Source: Halothece sp. MAG
GTDB taxonomy: Bacteria > Cyanobacteriota > Cyanobacteriia > Cyanobacteriales > Rubidibacteraceae
Reading direction: 5' to 3'
NCBI GenBank assembly: GCA_018610095.1
Contig: JAHEOB010000157.1
Span: 1 to 8,477, forward strand
Length of the DNA: 8,477 nt
In this document: positions 1-6,555 of the stretch, one piece after another
How the letters are laid out: each line of letters begins with the position of its first letter
How positions within the stretch are numbered: the first letter of the stretch is position 1
The notes under the pieces: model-generated
What the model was told of the DNA's origin: nothing
Databases searched by the model: none
The model's input: only the letters and a program-made list of their open reading frames with translations
Made by a program: the position numbers and the translations under genes

Positions 1-143
1 ATCCTATCACTATTAATGACCCTAGTACCACTACTCTAGTTTTAGGAGGGTTATTAACACGAGCGGAGAAAACTTGGCTAGCCCAACACATTAACAATTT
101 TCTCGATCGCAACTGTGCTGAATCTGAACTTCGCGATCGCTGA
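1..143 (+). CDS. C-terminal end of an unidentified protein (partial, 5' end outside window)
   Basis: A reading frame enters from the left edge (first complete codon at 3) and stays open for 46 codons to a TGA at 141-143. The other two plus frames stop within about 40 bases. The visible tail contains a short helix-like segment, LLTRAEKTWLAQHINNFL. It resembles the 'LT.AE..WLA..I..FL' ending seen in several cyanobacterial hypothetical membrane or signalling proteins, but that resemblance comes from memory and does not assign a function. A HIP1 octamer (133-140) lies inside the last codons, which is usual for cyanobacterial coding DNA. No function is proposed. A chance open frame of 46 codons is possible, hence the modest confidence. 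Confidence 0.5.
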   Translation, partial: PITINDPSTTTLVLGGLLTRAEKTWLAQHINNFLDRNCAESELRDR

Positions 144-164
144 TACCATTTTGCCAAAACAACG

Positions 165-190
165 AGCGCGATCGCGCTAGGAGAATTTTT
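165..190 (+). terminator. possible terminator of the partial upstream gene
   Basis: A perfect 14-bp palindrome AGCGCGATCGCGCT (165-178) could fold with 5-bp arms and a GATC loop. It is followed eight bases later by five T residues (186-190), and it lies 21 bases after the stop at 143. The same palindrome is simply an extended HIP1 site, so it may have no terminator role. Confidence 0.22.
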
Positions 191-241
191 AAACTCCGGT
201 AATTTTATATTTAATTGTTAAAGAAAAAAACTCCTTCAAAT

Positions 242-272
242 TTGACTAGATGTAGTATTTATTTTATCTAAT
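242..272 (+). promoter_or_regulatory. weak candidate promoter for lpdA
   Basis: TTGACT at 242-247 (5 of 6 to the sigma-70 -35 box) is followed after 19 bases by TCTAAT at 267-272 (5 of 6 to the -10 box). The spacer is longer than the preferred 17, and the implied leader would be about 260 nt. No better-spaced pair was found nearer the gene; a TATAAA at 468-473 lacks a -35. Confidence 0.2.
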
Positions 273-524
273 CAATTAATATGGTTGGATGCAATATTAT
301 TCATAGAATCACTTAAATTAAATTATCCCATTTTACAAGGTAGGGTCATTTTCTTATCTTTGTATCATTTAATTTTGTTTATCAATAATGATAGCTACTG
401 ATGGTATTGTCAAAAAAAACTTGTTCCCAAACCAAAAAGGCAAAAAACAGTTTCCTCCTAAAGGTTCTATAAATAATTCCCATCATCCGTTAAGATAAAA
501 ACTTGACTGTAAAATAATGATAGC

Positions 525-531
525 AAGGAGG
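525..531 (+). promoter_or_regulatory. Shine-Dalgarno of lpdA, fixing a GTG start
   Basis: AAGGAGG at 525-531 lies 8 bases before the GTG at 540-542. The strong, well-spaced site supports GTG as the real initiation codon; the encoded residues that follow begin the Rossmann fold as expected. Confidence 0.8.
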
Positions 532-539
532 AAGAGACA

Positions 540-1970
540 GTGGCAGAATTTGATTATGATGTCATTATTGTTGGGGCAGGTGTCGGTGGACATGGTGCAG
601 CCCTTCATGCGGTGAAACAAGGGCTAAAAACTGCGATCGTGGAAGCTAAAGAAATGGGGGGAACTTGTGTAAATCGGGGGTGTGTTCCCTCAAAAGCCCT
701 TCTCGCTGCCTCTGGGCGGGTTCGCGAATTGCAAGATCAACAACATCTTCAGAGTTTAGGGATTAATGTCGGCAATGTCAGTTTTGATCACACTGCCATT
801 GCCAATCACGCCCAAAATCTGGTGGAGAAAGTTCGAGGGGATATGAGTAATAGCCTCAACCGCATGAAGGTGGATACCATTAATGGTTGGGGTAAGGTGG
901 TTGCCCCGCAAAAAGTTAGTGTCATCAGCGATGAAGGGGAACAAACTATTACCGGGCGTGATATCATTCTCTCTACTGGATCGAGTCCTTTTGTGCCCCC
1001 AGGTATCCAAGTTGATGGCAAAACGGTTTATACCAGTGATGATGCCTTAAAATTAAGCTGGTTGCCGGATTGGATTGCCATTATTGGTAGTGGCTATATT
1101 GGACTAGAATTTTCTGATATTTATTCTGCCCTAGGGAGTGAAATTAGCATTATTGAGGCATTGGATAATTTAATGCCTGGCTTCGATCGCGATATTGCCA
1201 AATTTGCAGAACGGTCATTAATTAAACCCCGGGATATTGAAACTTATGTTGGGATGATGGCAAAAACGGTTAAACCCGGTTCCCCAGTAGTGATTGAATT
1301 GGCTGATGCTAACAGCAAAGAAGTGAAAGAGGTATTAGAAGTGGATGCAGCCTTAGTTGCGACTGGGCGAGTTCCTGCAACTAAAAATATTGGCTTAGAG
1401 AATATCGGCGTAGAAACGGATCGTCGCGGTTATATTCCCGTCAATGATCATTTGCAAGTTGTGGTAGATGGGGAACCTGTACCCAATTTATGGGCTATTG
1501 GCGATGCCACTGGCAAAATGATGTTAGCCCATACGGCATCGGCACAAGGAATTTCTGCGGTGGAAAATATTTGTGGTAATGATCATGTGGTCAACTATCG
1601 CGCAATCCCAGCCGCCGCGTTTACTCATCCTGAAATTAGTTATGTTGGTTTAACCGAAGATGCAGCGAAATCTTTAGGGAAAGAAGAAGGTTTTACTGTG
1701 AAATCGGTTCGTAGCTACTTCAAAGCTAACTCTAAAGCCCTTGCCGAAGGAGAAAGTGATGGGCTTGCCAAAATTATTTATCGCCAAGATACAGGCGAAT
1801 TATTAGGGGCGCATATTATGGGCTTACATGCTTCTGACTTAATTCAGGAAGCGGCTAACGCGATCGCGGCAGGGCAACCGGTACAAGAATTAGCCTTTAA
1901 TGTTCACACCCATCCTACCCTCTCAGAAGTCTTAGATGAAGCCTTCAAACGGGCAGAAGTCAAAGCTTAA
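540..1970 (+). CDS. lpdA: dihydrolipoyl dehydrogenase (E3), cyanobacterial/plastid type
   Basis: This FAD-dependent enzyme re-oxidises dihydrolipoamide with NAD+ as the E3 component of pyruvate dehydrogenase and of the glycine-cleavage system, in the cytosol. At 476 residues it is full length. An N-terminal dinucleotide fold has GAGVGG at 12-17. The redox-active disulfide is C43/C48 in GGTCVNRGCVPSK. The NAD-binding fold has GSGYIG at 183-188, a second FAD contact appears as WAIGDAT, and the C-terminal dimerisation domain ends with the catalytic His-Glu pair in HTHPTLSE (H458, E463). The segment after the NAD motif ('...LIKPRDIETYVG...') is of the type I associate with cyanobacterial and chloroplast E3 rather than the E. 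coli type. It starts at GTG behind AAGGAGG. It appears monocistronic: a 396-base leader lies upstream and a hairpin follows the stop. Mercuric or glutathione reductase is unlikely, given the HPTLSE ending and the lack of their diagnostic extensions. Confidence 0.96.
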   Translation: MAEFDYDVIIVGAGVGGHGAALHAVKQGLKTAIVEAKEMGGTCVNRGCVPSKALLAASGRVRELQDQQHLQSLGINVGNVSFDHTAIANHAQNLVEKVRGDMSNSLNRMKVDTINGWGKVVAPQKVSVISDEGEQTITGRDIILSTGSSPFVPPGIQVDGKTVYTSDDALKLSWLPDWIAIIGSGYIGLEFSDIYSALGSEISIIEALDNLMPGFDRDIAKFAERSLIKPRDIETYVGMMAKTVKPGSPVVIELADANSKEVKEVLEVDAALVATGRVPATKNIGLENIGVETDRRGYIPVNDHLQVVVDGEPVPNLWAIGDATGKMMLAHTASAQGISAVENICGNDHVVNYRAIPAAAFTHPEISYVGLTEDAAKSLGKEEGFTVKSVRSYFKANSKALAEGESDGLAKIIYRQDTGELLGAHIMGLHASDLIQEAANAIAAGQPVQELAFNVHTHPTLSEVLDEAFKRAEVKA

Positions 1971-1977
1971 TCTTGTC

Positions 1978-1996
1978 GGGTGGGCTTTGCCCACCC
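1978..1996. terminator. bidirectional hairpin between convergent lpdA and archease
   Basis: GGGTGGGC (1978-1985), loop TTT, GCCCACCC (1989-1996): a perfect 8-bp GC-rich stem. It sits 7 bases after the lpdA stop and 5 bases before the end of the convergent archease gene, so it can serve both transcripts. There is no good T-tract on either side, so termination may be inefficient or the hairpin may mainly protect 3' ends. Confidence 0.65.
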
Positions 1997-2001
1997 CTGC
2001 C

Positions 2002-2433
2002 TTAAATATCTAGAATCACCCTTGCTTGCCATCCCTTAGCCGTTTTTTCTAATTGAAATTGATGAAGTGTCACTGCTTTGACATCCACGCGTTGATGATG
2101 TCGCTGAAAGTCTAATTCTTCCCCTTTAGCAATGGCGGTTAGGTGATAGGTTTGCTGTTGCTGTTGAATAGTAACTTCTTTCGGGCGTAATAAGAGTAAC
2201 TCACTATCTTTGTAATAGATAAACTCCTGTAAAAACTCAAATAAAAGTAGATCCAGTGCATTATTGGCTAATTCAATTTTGCGGGTAGCTTGGGGCGCGA
2301 TCGCGCTGAGATTATCAATCATGGTATTCATGACAGCATCTGCTGCTGAGATAAACAGGGTTTCCAGGGTGTCTCCCCAAGCCTGAAAGGCAATATCGGC
2401 GATGGCAATCTCTTCTAAAAATTGGTAAGGCAT
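2002..2433 (-). CDS. archease, RtcB-activating protein
   Basis: Archease (PF01951) speeds RtcB guanylylation and turnover. From the ATG at 2433 the product is 143 residues, the usual family size, beginning MPYQFLEEIAIADIAFQAWG. Family features are an early Asp (D13), a leucine-rich middle helix (LDLLLFEFLQEF), a KAVTLH segment, and the C-terminal ARVILDI with penultimate D142; the early and late Asp are the expected metal ligands. The frame stays open upstream to a TTG at 2511, but those 26 extra residues overlap the GTPase gene and do not look like archease, so I prefer 2433, 7 nt after the GTPase stop. No clear Shine-Dalgarno precedes it, which suggests translational coupling. It is the last gene of the rtcB cluster. 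The usual 'EHTAD' reads 'EEIAIAD' here: two residues longer and without the His. A run of five Gln (residues 91-95) is also unusual. Confidence 0.88.
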   Translation of the reverse strand: MPYQFLEEIAIADIAFQAWGDTLETLFISAADAVMNTMIDNLSAIAPQATRKIELANNALDLLLFEFLQEFIYYKDSELLLLRPKEVTIQQQQQTYHLTAIAKGEELDFQRHHQRVDVKAVTLHQFQLEKTAKGWQARVILDI

Positions 2434-2440
2434 GGGCAAC

Positions 2441-3331
2441 TCAAGCAGGCTGTTGACAACGGTTGAGGTGATCGACAATGTCTGATTTTTGATTAGAAAG
2501 GTTTTTTCCAATAAATACCAGTTCCGTGGCAGTGGCGGAAAAGGGTTCTAATTCCCAACGCCCAGCAACAAAATTAAATAAATAGGTGCCTTGTGGAAAT
2601 TTCACAAATCCTTTTGCCCGATAGACATCACTGCTTAACTGATTGGCAAATTCTTCAAAGCAGGCGCGATCGTAAACTTCCTGTGAGGTATAACTAAAGG
2701 AGTCAAATTCTGGTTTGTGTAGATGATTAGCAGGGGGTTGCATGGAATGATGCCCCATTCCAAACAGTAAAGTCGGATCAGCTTGACAATGTTGGGTGGA
2801 AATAATGGGGGCGATGTCATTATAGTGTTGCAGTTTATGCTTAATCTCGGTAAGGTCAGCCTTACTCACCCGATCAACTTTATTTAGCAGCAGAATATCT
2901 GCCGATTCAATTTGCATGACAAGGGTATGCCCCACTTGGGGATATTGCACCATGGCATCGGCATCAATAATGACAATCACGCCATCGAGTCGCACTTGCG
3001 GGAGGCTTTCTTCCACGTTAAACACTAAGGCATCAGGTTCAGCAACACCGGTGGTTTCGACGACAATCTGTTCCGGATGAACCGTGTCAATAATTTCCTG
3101 CACTGCTGCTTCAAATTCTCCTAACAGAGAACAACAAACACAACCGCCTCCCAAATCCGCCATTTCGACATTTTTTCCCTGCAAAATTTTGCTATCAATG
3201 GCAATTTCGCCAAACTCATTCATCAAAATCGCGATCGGGCGGGAAACGGTTTTTAAAAGGTGACGTAATAAGGTCGTTTTACCACTGCCTAAGGGACCAG
3301 TCACAATTGTTAGGGGGGTACGAGATTCCAT
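2441..3331 (-). CDS. CobW/COG0523-family G3E GTPase (putative metallochaperone)
   Basis: 296 residues with all G3E GTPase landmarks. The P-loop is GPLGSGKT (12-19); then come NEFGEIAID (38-46), the signature metal-binding CxCC in GGGCVCCSL (C64, C66, C67), ETTG (92-95) and the guanine-specificity motif NKVD (150-153). A CobW C-terminal domain follows (about 209-290). Between the domains is a short linker with H194, H195, H203, H205, M192 and M197, a modest version of the His-rich linker found in many relatives. Family members couple GTP hydrolysis to metal delivery (cobalt, zinc, iron), but the metal and client cannot be read from this sequence. The gene starts at ATG behind AAGGG (3339-3343, 7-base spacing), 3 nt after rtcB, and is followed by archease after 7 nt. 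This placement makes RtcB or archease the natural candidate client; that is inference. Zur-regulated zinc allocation is the main alternative. Confidence 0.9.
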   Translation of the reverse strand: MESRTPLTIVTGPLGSGKTTLLRHLLKTVSRPIAILMNEFGEIAIDSKILQGKNVEMADLGGGCVCCSLLGEFEAAVQEIIDTVHPEQIVVETTGVAEPDALVFNVEESLPQVRLDGVIVIIDADAMVQYPQVGHTLVMQIESADILLLNKVDRVSKADLTEIKHKLQHYNDIAPIISTQHCQADPTLLFGMGHHSMQPPANHLHKPEFDSFSYTSQEVYDRACFEEFANQLSSDVYRAKGFVKFPQGTYLFNFVAGRWELEPFSATATELVFIGKNLSNQKSDIVDHLNRCQQPA

Positions 3332-3334
3332 AAT

Positions 3335-4795
3335 TTAACCCTTAATATTACCAATGGGCGTTAATCGAACCACTCGCTTGCTTAAACCCGCTTGTTCTGC
3401 TGCAGCAATCACTTCATCAATATTTTTATAAGCCCCACCAGCTTCTTCTGCTAATCCTGCGTTAGAAACACTGCGAATATAAATGCCCCGTTGTGCCATT
3501 TCTTCTTGCAGTTGCTTGGCTCGCCAACTTTTACGTGCTTTCCTGCGACTCATGGTGCGCCCGCTACCGTGAGCGGTGCTAAAGAAAGTTTGCTCCCCAC
3601 TGGGAACGCCCATTAGCATATACGAGCCAGTTTCCATACTGCCACCAATGATAATCGGTTGTCCAACCCCTTGATAACGTGGAGATAAATCGGTCATGTT
3701 CGGGGCAAAGGCACGGGTGGCTCCTTTGCGATGAACTAGCAGCGATCGCGCTGTCCCATCAATGACATGCTCTTCCAGTTTAGCCGTATTGTGGGCAACA
3801 TCGTAAATCATATTCATCCCCAATTGTTCTGGAGAGCGATTAAAGACATCGGAAAATACTTCCCGAATCCGATGTAAAATCACTTGGCGGTTAGCAAAAG
3901 ACATATTAATGCCACATTGCATAGCGGAAAAGTAATCTTGTCCTTCTGGAGAGTTAAAGGGGGCACAAGCGAGTTCTCGATCCAGAATTTTTATACCATA
4001 TTTACTTTCCATGACTTTCAAAAAGGTTTGTAGGTAATCGGTCGCAACTTGATGCCCAAAGCCCCGACTACCACAGTGGAACATGATAACCACTTGATTA
4101 GGAATCGTAATTCCTAACGCTTTTGCTAATTCCTCATCAAAAATATTTTCGGGTTTAGCCACCTGCACTTCCAGATAGTGATTCCCTGATCCTAAAGTGC
4201 CAATTTGGTTAATCCCGCGATCGACTGCTTTATCACTAATTTTAGAAGCATCTGCCCCTTTCAGACGCCCGCCTTCTTCACTAACTTCTAAATCTTGTTC
4301 CCAGCCGTAGCCATTGCGAACACACCATTGTGCCCCCTGTTCCACTACATCTCGAAACTGACTACGAGATAGTTTAACAAAGCCCTTACTTCCCACACCC
4401 GCAGGAATCCGTTTATAAAGTTTATCCACTAATTCCTTAAGATGAGGTTTAACATCGTCATACGTCAGGTTTGTTACTACTAAACGCATGCCACAGTTAA
4501 TATCAAAGCCAATCCCGCCTGGGGAAATAACGCCTCCTTGATCCACATCCATGGCTGCTACGCCCCCAATGGGAAAACCATAGCCAAAATGCCCATCAGG
4601 CATACACATGGCATATTTGGTGATTCCTGGCAGTGTGGCAACATTGCTAATTTGATCCAATACTGCCTCATCCATTTCCTGTAGTAATTTCTCGGTACTG
4701 TAAATACGGGCGGGAACTCGCATCCCCTCTTTATAGGAAGTAGGAATTTCCCAGACAGTGTCAGAAATGCGGTTTAACTGCTTGAGTTTTGCCAT
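3335..4795 (-). CDS. rtcB: RNA-splicing ligase RtcB
   Basis: GTP- and Mn2+-dependent RNA ligase joining 2',3'-cyclic phosphate (or 3'-phosphate) and 5'-OH RNA ends; in bacteria it is linked to RNA repair rather than tRNA splicing. From the ATG at 4795 it is 486 residues, the normal length, with no intein. Visible landmarks are PDGHFGYGFPIGG, then GIGFDINCGMRL with metal ligands D98 and C101, SGNHYLE, HCGSRGFGH, DVAHNTAK, and AHGSGRTMSR, whose His (about H409) is the residue guanylylated in the family. The C-terminus RLTPIGNIKG is canonical. The frame extends six codons further to TTG 4813, but that stretch is the Shine-Dalgarno, so the ATG is preferred. It is the first gene of the tight rtcB-GTPase-archease cluster. 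The zinc-ribbon gene lies 87 nt upstream on the same strand. No sigma-54 site or RtcR gene is visible, unlike the E. coli arrangement. Confidence 0.96.
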   Translation of the reverse strand: MAKLKQLNRISDTVWEIPTSYKEGMRVPARIYSTEKLLQEMDEAVLDQISNVATLPGITKYAMCMPDGHFGYGFPIGGVAAMDVDQGGVISPGGIGFDINCGMRLVVTNLTYDDVKPHLKELVDKLYKRIPAGVGSKGFVKLSRSQFRDVVEQGAQWCVRNGYGWEQDLEVSEEGGRLKGADASKISDKAVDRGINQIGTLGSGNHYLEVQVAKPENIFDEELAKALGITIPNQVVIMFHCGSRGFGHQVATDYLQTFLKVMESKYGIKILDRELACAPFNSPEGQDYFSAMQCGINMSFANRQVILHRIREVFSDVFNRSPEQLGMNMIYDVAHNTAKLEEHVIDGTARSLLVHRKGATRAFAPNMTDLSPRYQGVGQPIIIGGSMETGSYMLMGVPSGEQTFFSTAHGSGRTMSRRKARKSWRAKQLQEEMAQRGIYIRSVSNAGLAEEAGGAYKNIDEVIAAAEQAGLSKRVVRLTPIGNIKG

Positions 4796-4797
4796 AA

Positions 4798-4807
4798 CCT
4801 CCCTCCT
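4798..4807 (-). promoter_or_regulatory. Shine-Dalgarno of rtcB, deciding its start
   Basis: On the minus strand AGGAGG (4802-4807), with a second GGAGG directly following (4798-4802), precedes the ATG at 4795 with 6-base spacing for the first core. These purines would encode WRRE if the upstream TTG were used, which argues for the ATG. Confidence 0.8.
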
Positions 4808-4882
4808 CCACAAATCATTATCGTTTAGCCATTATCTCTTTTAGCACATTTTCAAGAGCAACTATCAGCAGCTTGTCTAGCC

Positions 4883-5071
4883 TTAACTTTCACACTCACT
4901 GTGAATCGTTATTTCCAGGGTCGCTTCATCAATGTGAATATATAAAACATTGGGACTACAACACACTTGACAATCTTCCACATAGGATTGCTCGTTGCCA
5001 GCAGTCACGTCAATGTCGGTGGGATTAATTTCACCACAAAAAGCACAAGTAAATTCAGCGGTATTTTCCAT
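4883..5071 (-). CDS. CPXCG-motif cysteine-rich small zinc-ribbon protein
   Basis: A 62-residue protein with two knuckle-like cysteine pairs, C9-x2-C12 (CAFCG) and C34-x2-C37 followed by C38 (CQVCC), separated by a conserved-looking core with SYVEDCQVCC and PNVLYI. This matches the CPXCG cysteine-rich family (PF14255), small predicted zinc-binding proteins of unknown function common in cyanobacteria and proteobacteria. The C-terminus is acidic. The frame can be extended 11 codons to a TTG at 5104, but the family usually begins just before the first CxxC, so the ATG at 5071 is preferred; neither start has a clear Shine-Dalgarno. It lies 87 nt upstream of rtcB on the same strand, so it could belong to that transcript, and is divergent from the M50 protease. 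A role in metal handling or nucleic-acid binding would be a guess. Confidence 0.85.
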   Translation of the reverse strand: MENTAEFTCAFCGEINPTDIDVTAGNEQSYVEDCQVCCSPNVLYIHIDEATLEITIHSECES

Positions 5072-5120
5072 GGTAGATTTTTGATAAGATTTTAAATAGA
5101 TCAATAGTTAGAGACACCTT

Positions 5121-5155
5121 AGTGTTTTCACTTGATGAGTCTATCTTTTGATAGA
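5121..5155. repeat. two small T-loop hairpins in the divergent spacer
   Basis: AGTG-TTTT-CACT (5121-5132) and TCTATC-TTTT-GATAGA (5140-5155) are two adjacent perfect inverted repeats, each with a TTTT centre, between the zinc-ribbon gene and the M50 gene. They could be operator half-sites or a leader structure for either gene. The arms are short (4 and 6 bp), so chance is not excluded. Confidence 0.3.
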
Positions 5156-5240
5156 AATTAATTGAGAAATACGCTGTTTTCCAGCTTACACCGAACTCGT
5201 TAATACGGCTTCTACGCCCATAGTTTCAAACTTTAGTTCT

Positions 5241-5262
5241 TAACATTTTGTTACGATATAAC
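5241..5262 (+). promoter_or_regulatory. inverted repeat and -10-like box upstream of the M50 gene
   Basis: TAACA-TTT-TGTTA (5241-5253) is a perfect inverted repeat. It is followed at once by TATAAC (5257-5262), a reasonable -10 hexamer ending 29 bases before the start codon. No good -35 sits 17 bases upstream; the repeat occupies the -35/-10 spacer, where an activator or repressor could bind. Confidence 0.3.
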
Positions 5263-5291
5263 CAATTGCATGAGACAGCAAGGAATGAACA

Positions 5292-6416
5292 ATGAATAAT
5301 AATATCCGTATTGGCAACTTATTTGGAATCCCATTTTACATTAATCCCTCTTGGTTTTTAGTCCTAATTCTGGTGACTTGGGTCTATGGTAGTCAATTAA
5401 CACGATTTCCACAACTAGTTGGTTTAAGCCCTTGGTTACTGGGATTAGCCGCAGCATTATTGCTATTTTCGTCAGTTTTAGCACACGAATTAGGGCATAG
5501 TTTTGTTGCTATTAAACAAGGCATTAGCGTCAACTCCATTACCTTATTTATTTTTGGTGGTTTAGCGAGTTTAGAAGAAGATTCTAAAACGCCTGGAGAA
5601 GCCTTTTTAGTCGCGATCGCAGGACCAATTGTTAGTTTACTTCTCTTTGGTTTCTTTACATTTATTGAAGTAAGCGTTCCCCTGACTCCCCCTTTAGCAG
5701 CAGTCGTAGGATTACTTGCAACTGTTAACCTAATTCTTGCCTTATTTAATATGATTCCTGGTTTACCCCTGGATGGGGGAAATGTTCTGAAATCCATTGT
5801 TTGGAAAATTACAGGCAATCAATATCGAGGCATCTTTATTGCTAGTATTGTCGGTCAGTTTATTGGCTGGATTGCTATTAGTCTTGGGATTTTCTCAGTT
5901 TTAGGCGTTACTGAATTTGGTAGTATTTGGACGGCTTTAATTGGTTTCTTCTTACTCCAAAATGCCGGACGGTCTGCCCAATCAGCTACCATTCAAGATA
6001 AACTCAGTCGCTTTACTGCTGAACAAGCAGTTAGTGAAAATAGTCCTGTAGTATCCGCTGATTTAAATCTTAGGGAATTTGTTAATGAATATGTTATTGG
6101 AAAAGGAGAATGGAGTAAGTTTCTGGTAACTGATGAAGAAGGAAAATTAATTGGTCAATTGAATGTCGATGACCTAAAAATGATTCCTACTTCGGAATGG
6201 ACAGAAAAAACGGTTCGTGAATTAACAAAATCTCAAGAAGTCAGTTCTGTTAAGCCCAAACAATCTCTGTTAGAAGTGGTTATGCTATTTGAGAAAAATC
6301 AACAAAATGAAATTGCTGTCATTGGAGACAATGGCGTTGTATTTGGCTTAGTTGAAAAATCCAGAATTGGGGAATTTTTACAGGAAAAACAACAAGAACA
6401 ATTTAAAGCTGCTTAA
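5292..6416 (+). CDS. site-2-type M50 zinc metalloprotease with C-terminal CBS domains
   Basis: A 374-residue intramembrane protease of the M50B group, which cleaves membrane-anchored substrates such as anti-sigma factors. The zinc site is HELGH (65-69) inside a hydrophobic segment, with the third ligand D161 in NMIPGLPLDGG (153-163). Predicted membrane segments are about 17-36, 47-73, 104-127, 135-158 and two between 178 and 224. The AGP at 110-112 is conserved in the family. From about 240 to 368 the protein is soluble and forms a CBS pair (FLVTDEEGKLIGQLNVDDL and IAVIGDNGVVFGLVEKSRI), which usually senses adenosyl ligands. The length is typical of cyanobacterial members. The start ATG has AGGA at 5281-5284 (7-base spacing). 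It is monocistronic: divergent from the zinc-ribbon gene and followed by two hairpins. The substrate is unknown and no anti-sigma factor gene is adjacent. Confidence 0.93.
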   Translation: MNNNIRIGNLFGIPFYINPSWFLVLILVTWVYGSQLTRFPQLVGLSPWLLGLAAALLLFSSVLAHELGHSFVAIKQGISVNSITLFIFGGLASLEEDSKTPGEAFLVAIAGPIVSLLLFGFFTFIEVSVPLTPPLAAVVGLLATVNLILALFNMIPGLPLDGGNVLKSIVWKITGNQYRGIFIASIVGQFIGWIAISLGIFSVLGVTEFGSIWTALIGFFLLQNAGRSAQSATIQDKLSRFTAEQAVSENSPVVSADLNLREFVNEYVIGKGEWSKFLVTDEEGKLIGQLNVDDLKMIPTSEWTEKTVRELTKSQEVSSVKPKQSLLEVVMLFEKNQQNEIAVIGDNGVVFGLVEKSRIGEFLQEKQQEQFKAA

Positions 6417-6445
6417 TCACTAAGTCAATAACCAAGAAATGATCT

Positions 6446-6470
6446 GAAGGGAAAATACCTTCCTCTTTTT
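6446..6470 (+). terminator. Rho-independent terminator of the M50 gene (first hairpin)
   Basis: GAAGG (6446-6450), a 7-base loop, CCTTC (6458-6462), then CTCTTTTT. The 5-bp stem with an immediate T-rich tail lies 29 bases after the stop codon. Confidence 0.6.
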
Positions 6471-6483
6471 GCCAATTGATTTG

Positions 6484-6515
6484 AACCGTCTCTGTAACCT
6501 AGAGGCGGTTATTCT
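6484..6515 (+). terminator. second, stronger hairpin downstream of the M50 gene
   Basis: AACCGTCTCT (6484-6493) pairs with AGAGGCGGTT (6501-6510) with one G-U wobble and a 7-base loop. The tail is ATTCTAATTT, only moderately T-rich. Because its arms are nearly symmetric it could also stop transcripts coming leftward out of the IS remnant. Confidence 0.65.
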
Positions 6516-6555
6516 AATTTGTACATTAACTAACTATCTATCGTCTTAACAAATT

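Larger units (their letters stand above)
144..539. other. AT-rich non-coding leader upstream of lpdA
   Basis: This 396-base stretch holds no credible gene; all frames are closed by frequent stops. It is clearly more AT-rich than lpdA. Visible items are a HIP1-centred palindrome (165-178), a TTGACT box at 242 with a TCTAAT 19 bases later, a second TTGACT at 503 that is too close to the gene to serve as its -35, and a 12-bp direct repeat AATAATGATAGC at 384-395 and 513-524. The lpdA ribosome-binding site closes the region. Confidence 0.7.
133..5620. repeat. HIP1 octamers (GCGATCGC), six dispersed copies
   Basis: Exact GCGATCGC occurs at 133-140, 168-175, 1860-1867, 2297-2304, 3742-3749 and 5613-5620. 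Several near-matches also occur, for example near 1184, 3232 and 4218. HIP1 is a highly over-represented palindrome of many cyanobacterial genomes and is the main taxonomic marker here. Four copies lie in lpdA, the archease gene, rtcB and the M50 gene; one is at the end of the partial first gene and one in its downstream spacer. None was seen from 5621 to 8477. Confidence 0.9.

Noticed and set aside
756..1021. Two minus-strand open frames (84 and 71 codons) inside lpdA
   Set aside because: They lie fully antisense to a well-supported gene, have no recognisable domain and no ribosome-binding context of note.
2434..2511. N-terminal extension of archease to a TTG at 2511
   Set aside because: The extra residues overlap the GTPase coding sequence, do not resemble archease, and would exceed the family length.
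2635..2820. 61-codon minus-strand frame inside the GTPase gene
   Set aside because: Out-of-frame shadow of the GTPase, with no independent support.
4796..4813. TTG start for rtcB six codons upstream of the ATG
   Set aside because: Those codons are the purine-rich Shine-Dalgarno itself, and the ATG gives the canonical N-terminus.
5393..5818. 141-codon minus-strand frame opposite the M50 gene
   Set aside because: Antisense shadow of a gene with clear HELGH and LDGG motifs.
6527..6542. (TAAC)2(TATC)2 stretch as a microsatellite or CRISPR-like repeat
   Set aside because: Only two units of each tetramer, no spacers, and no further copies.
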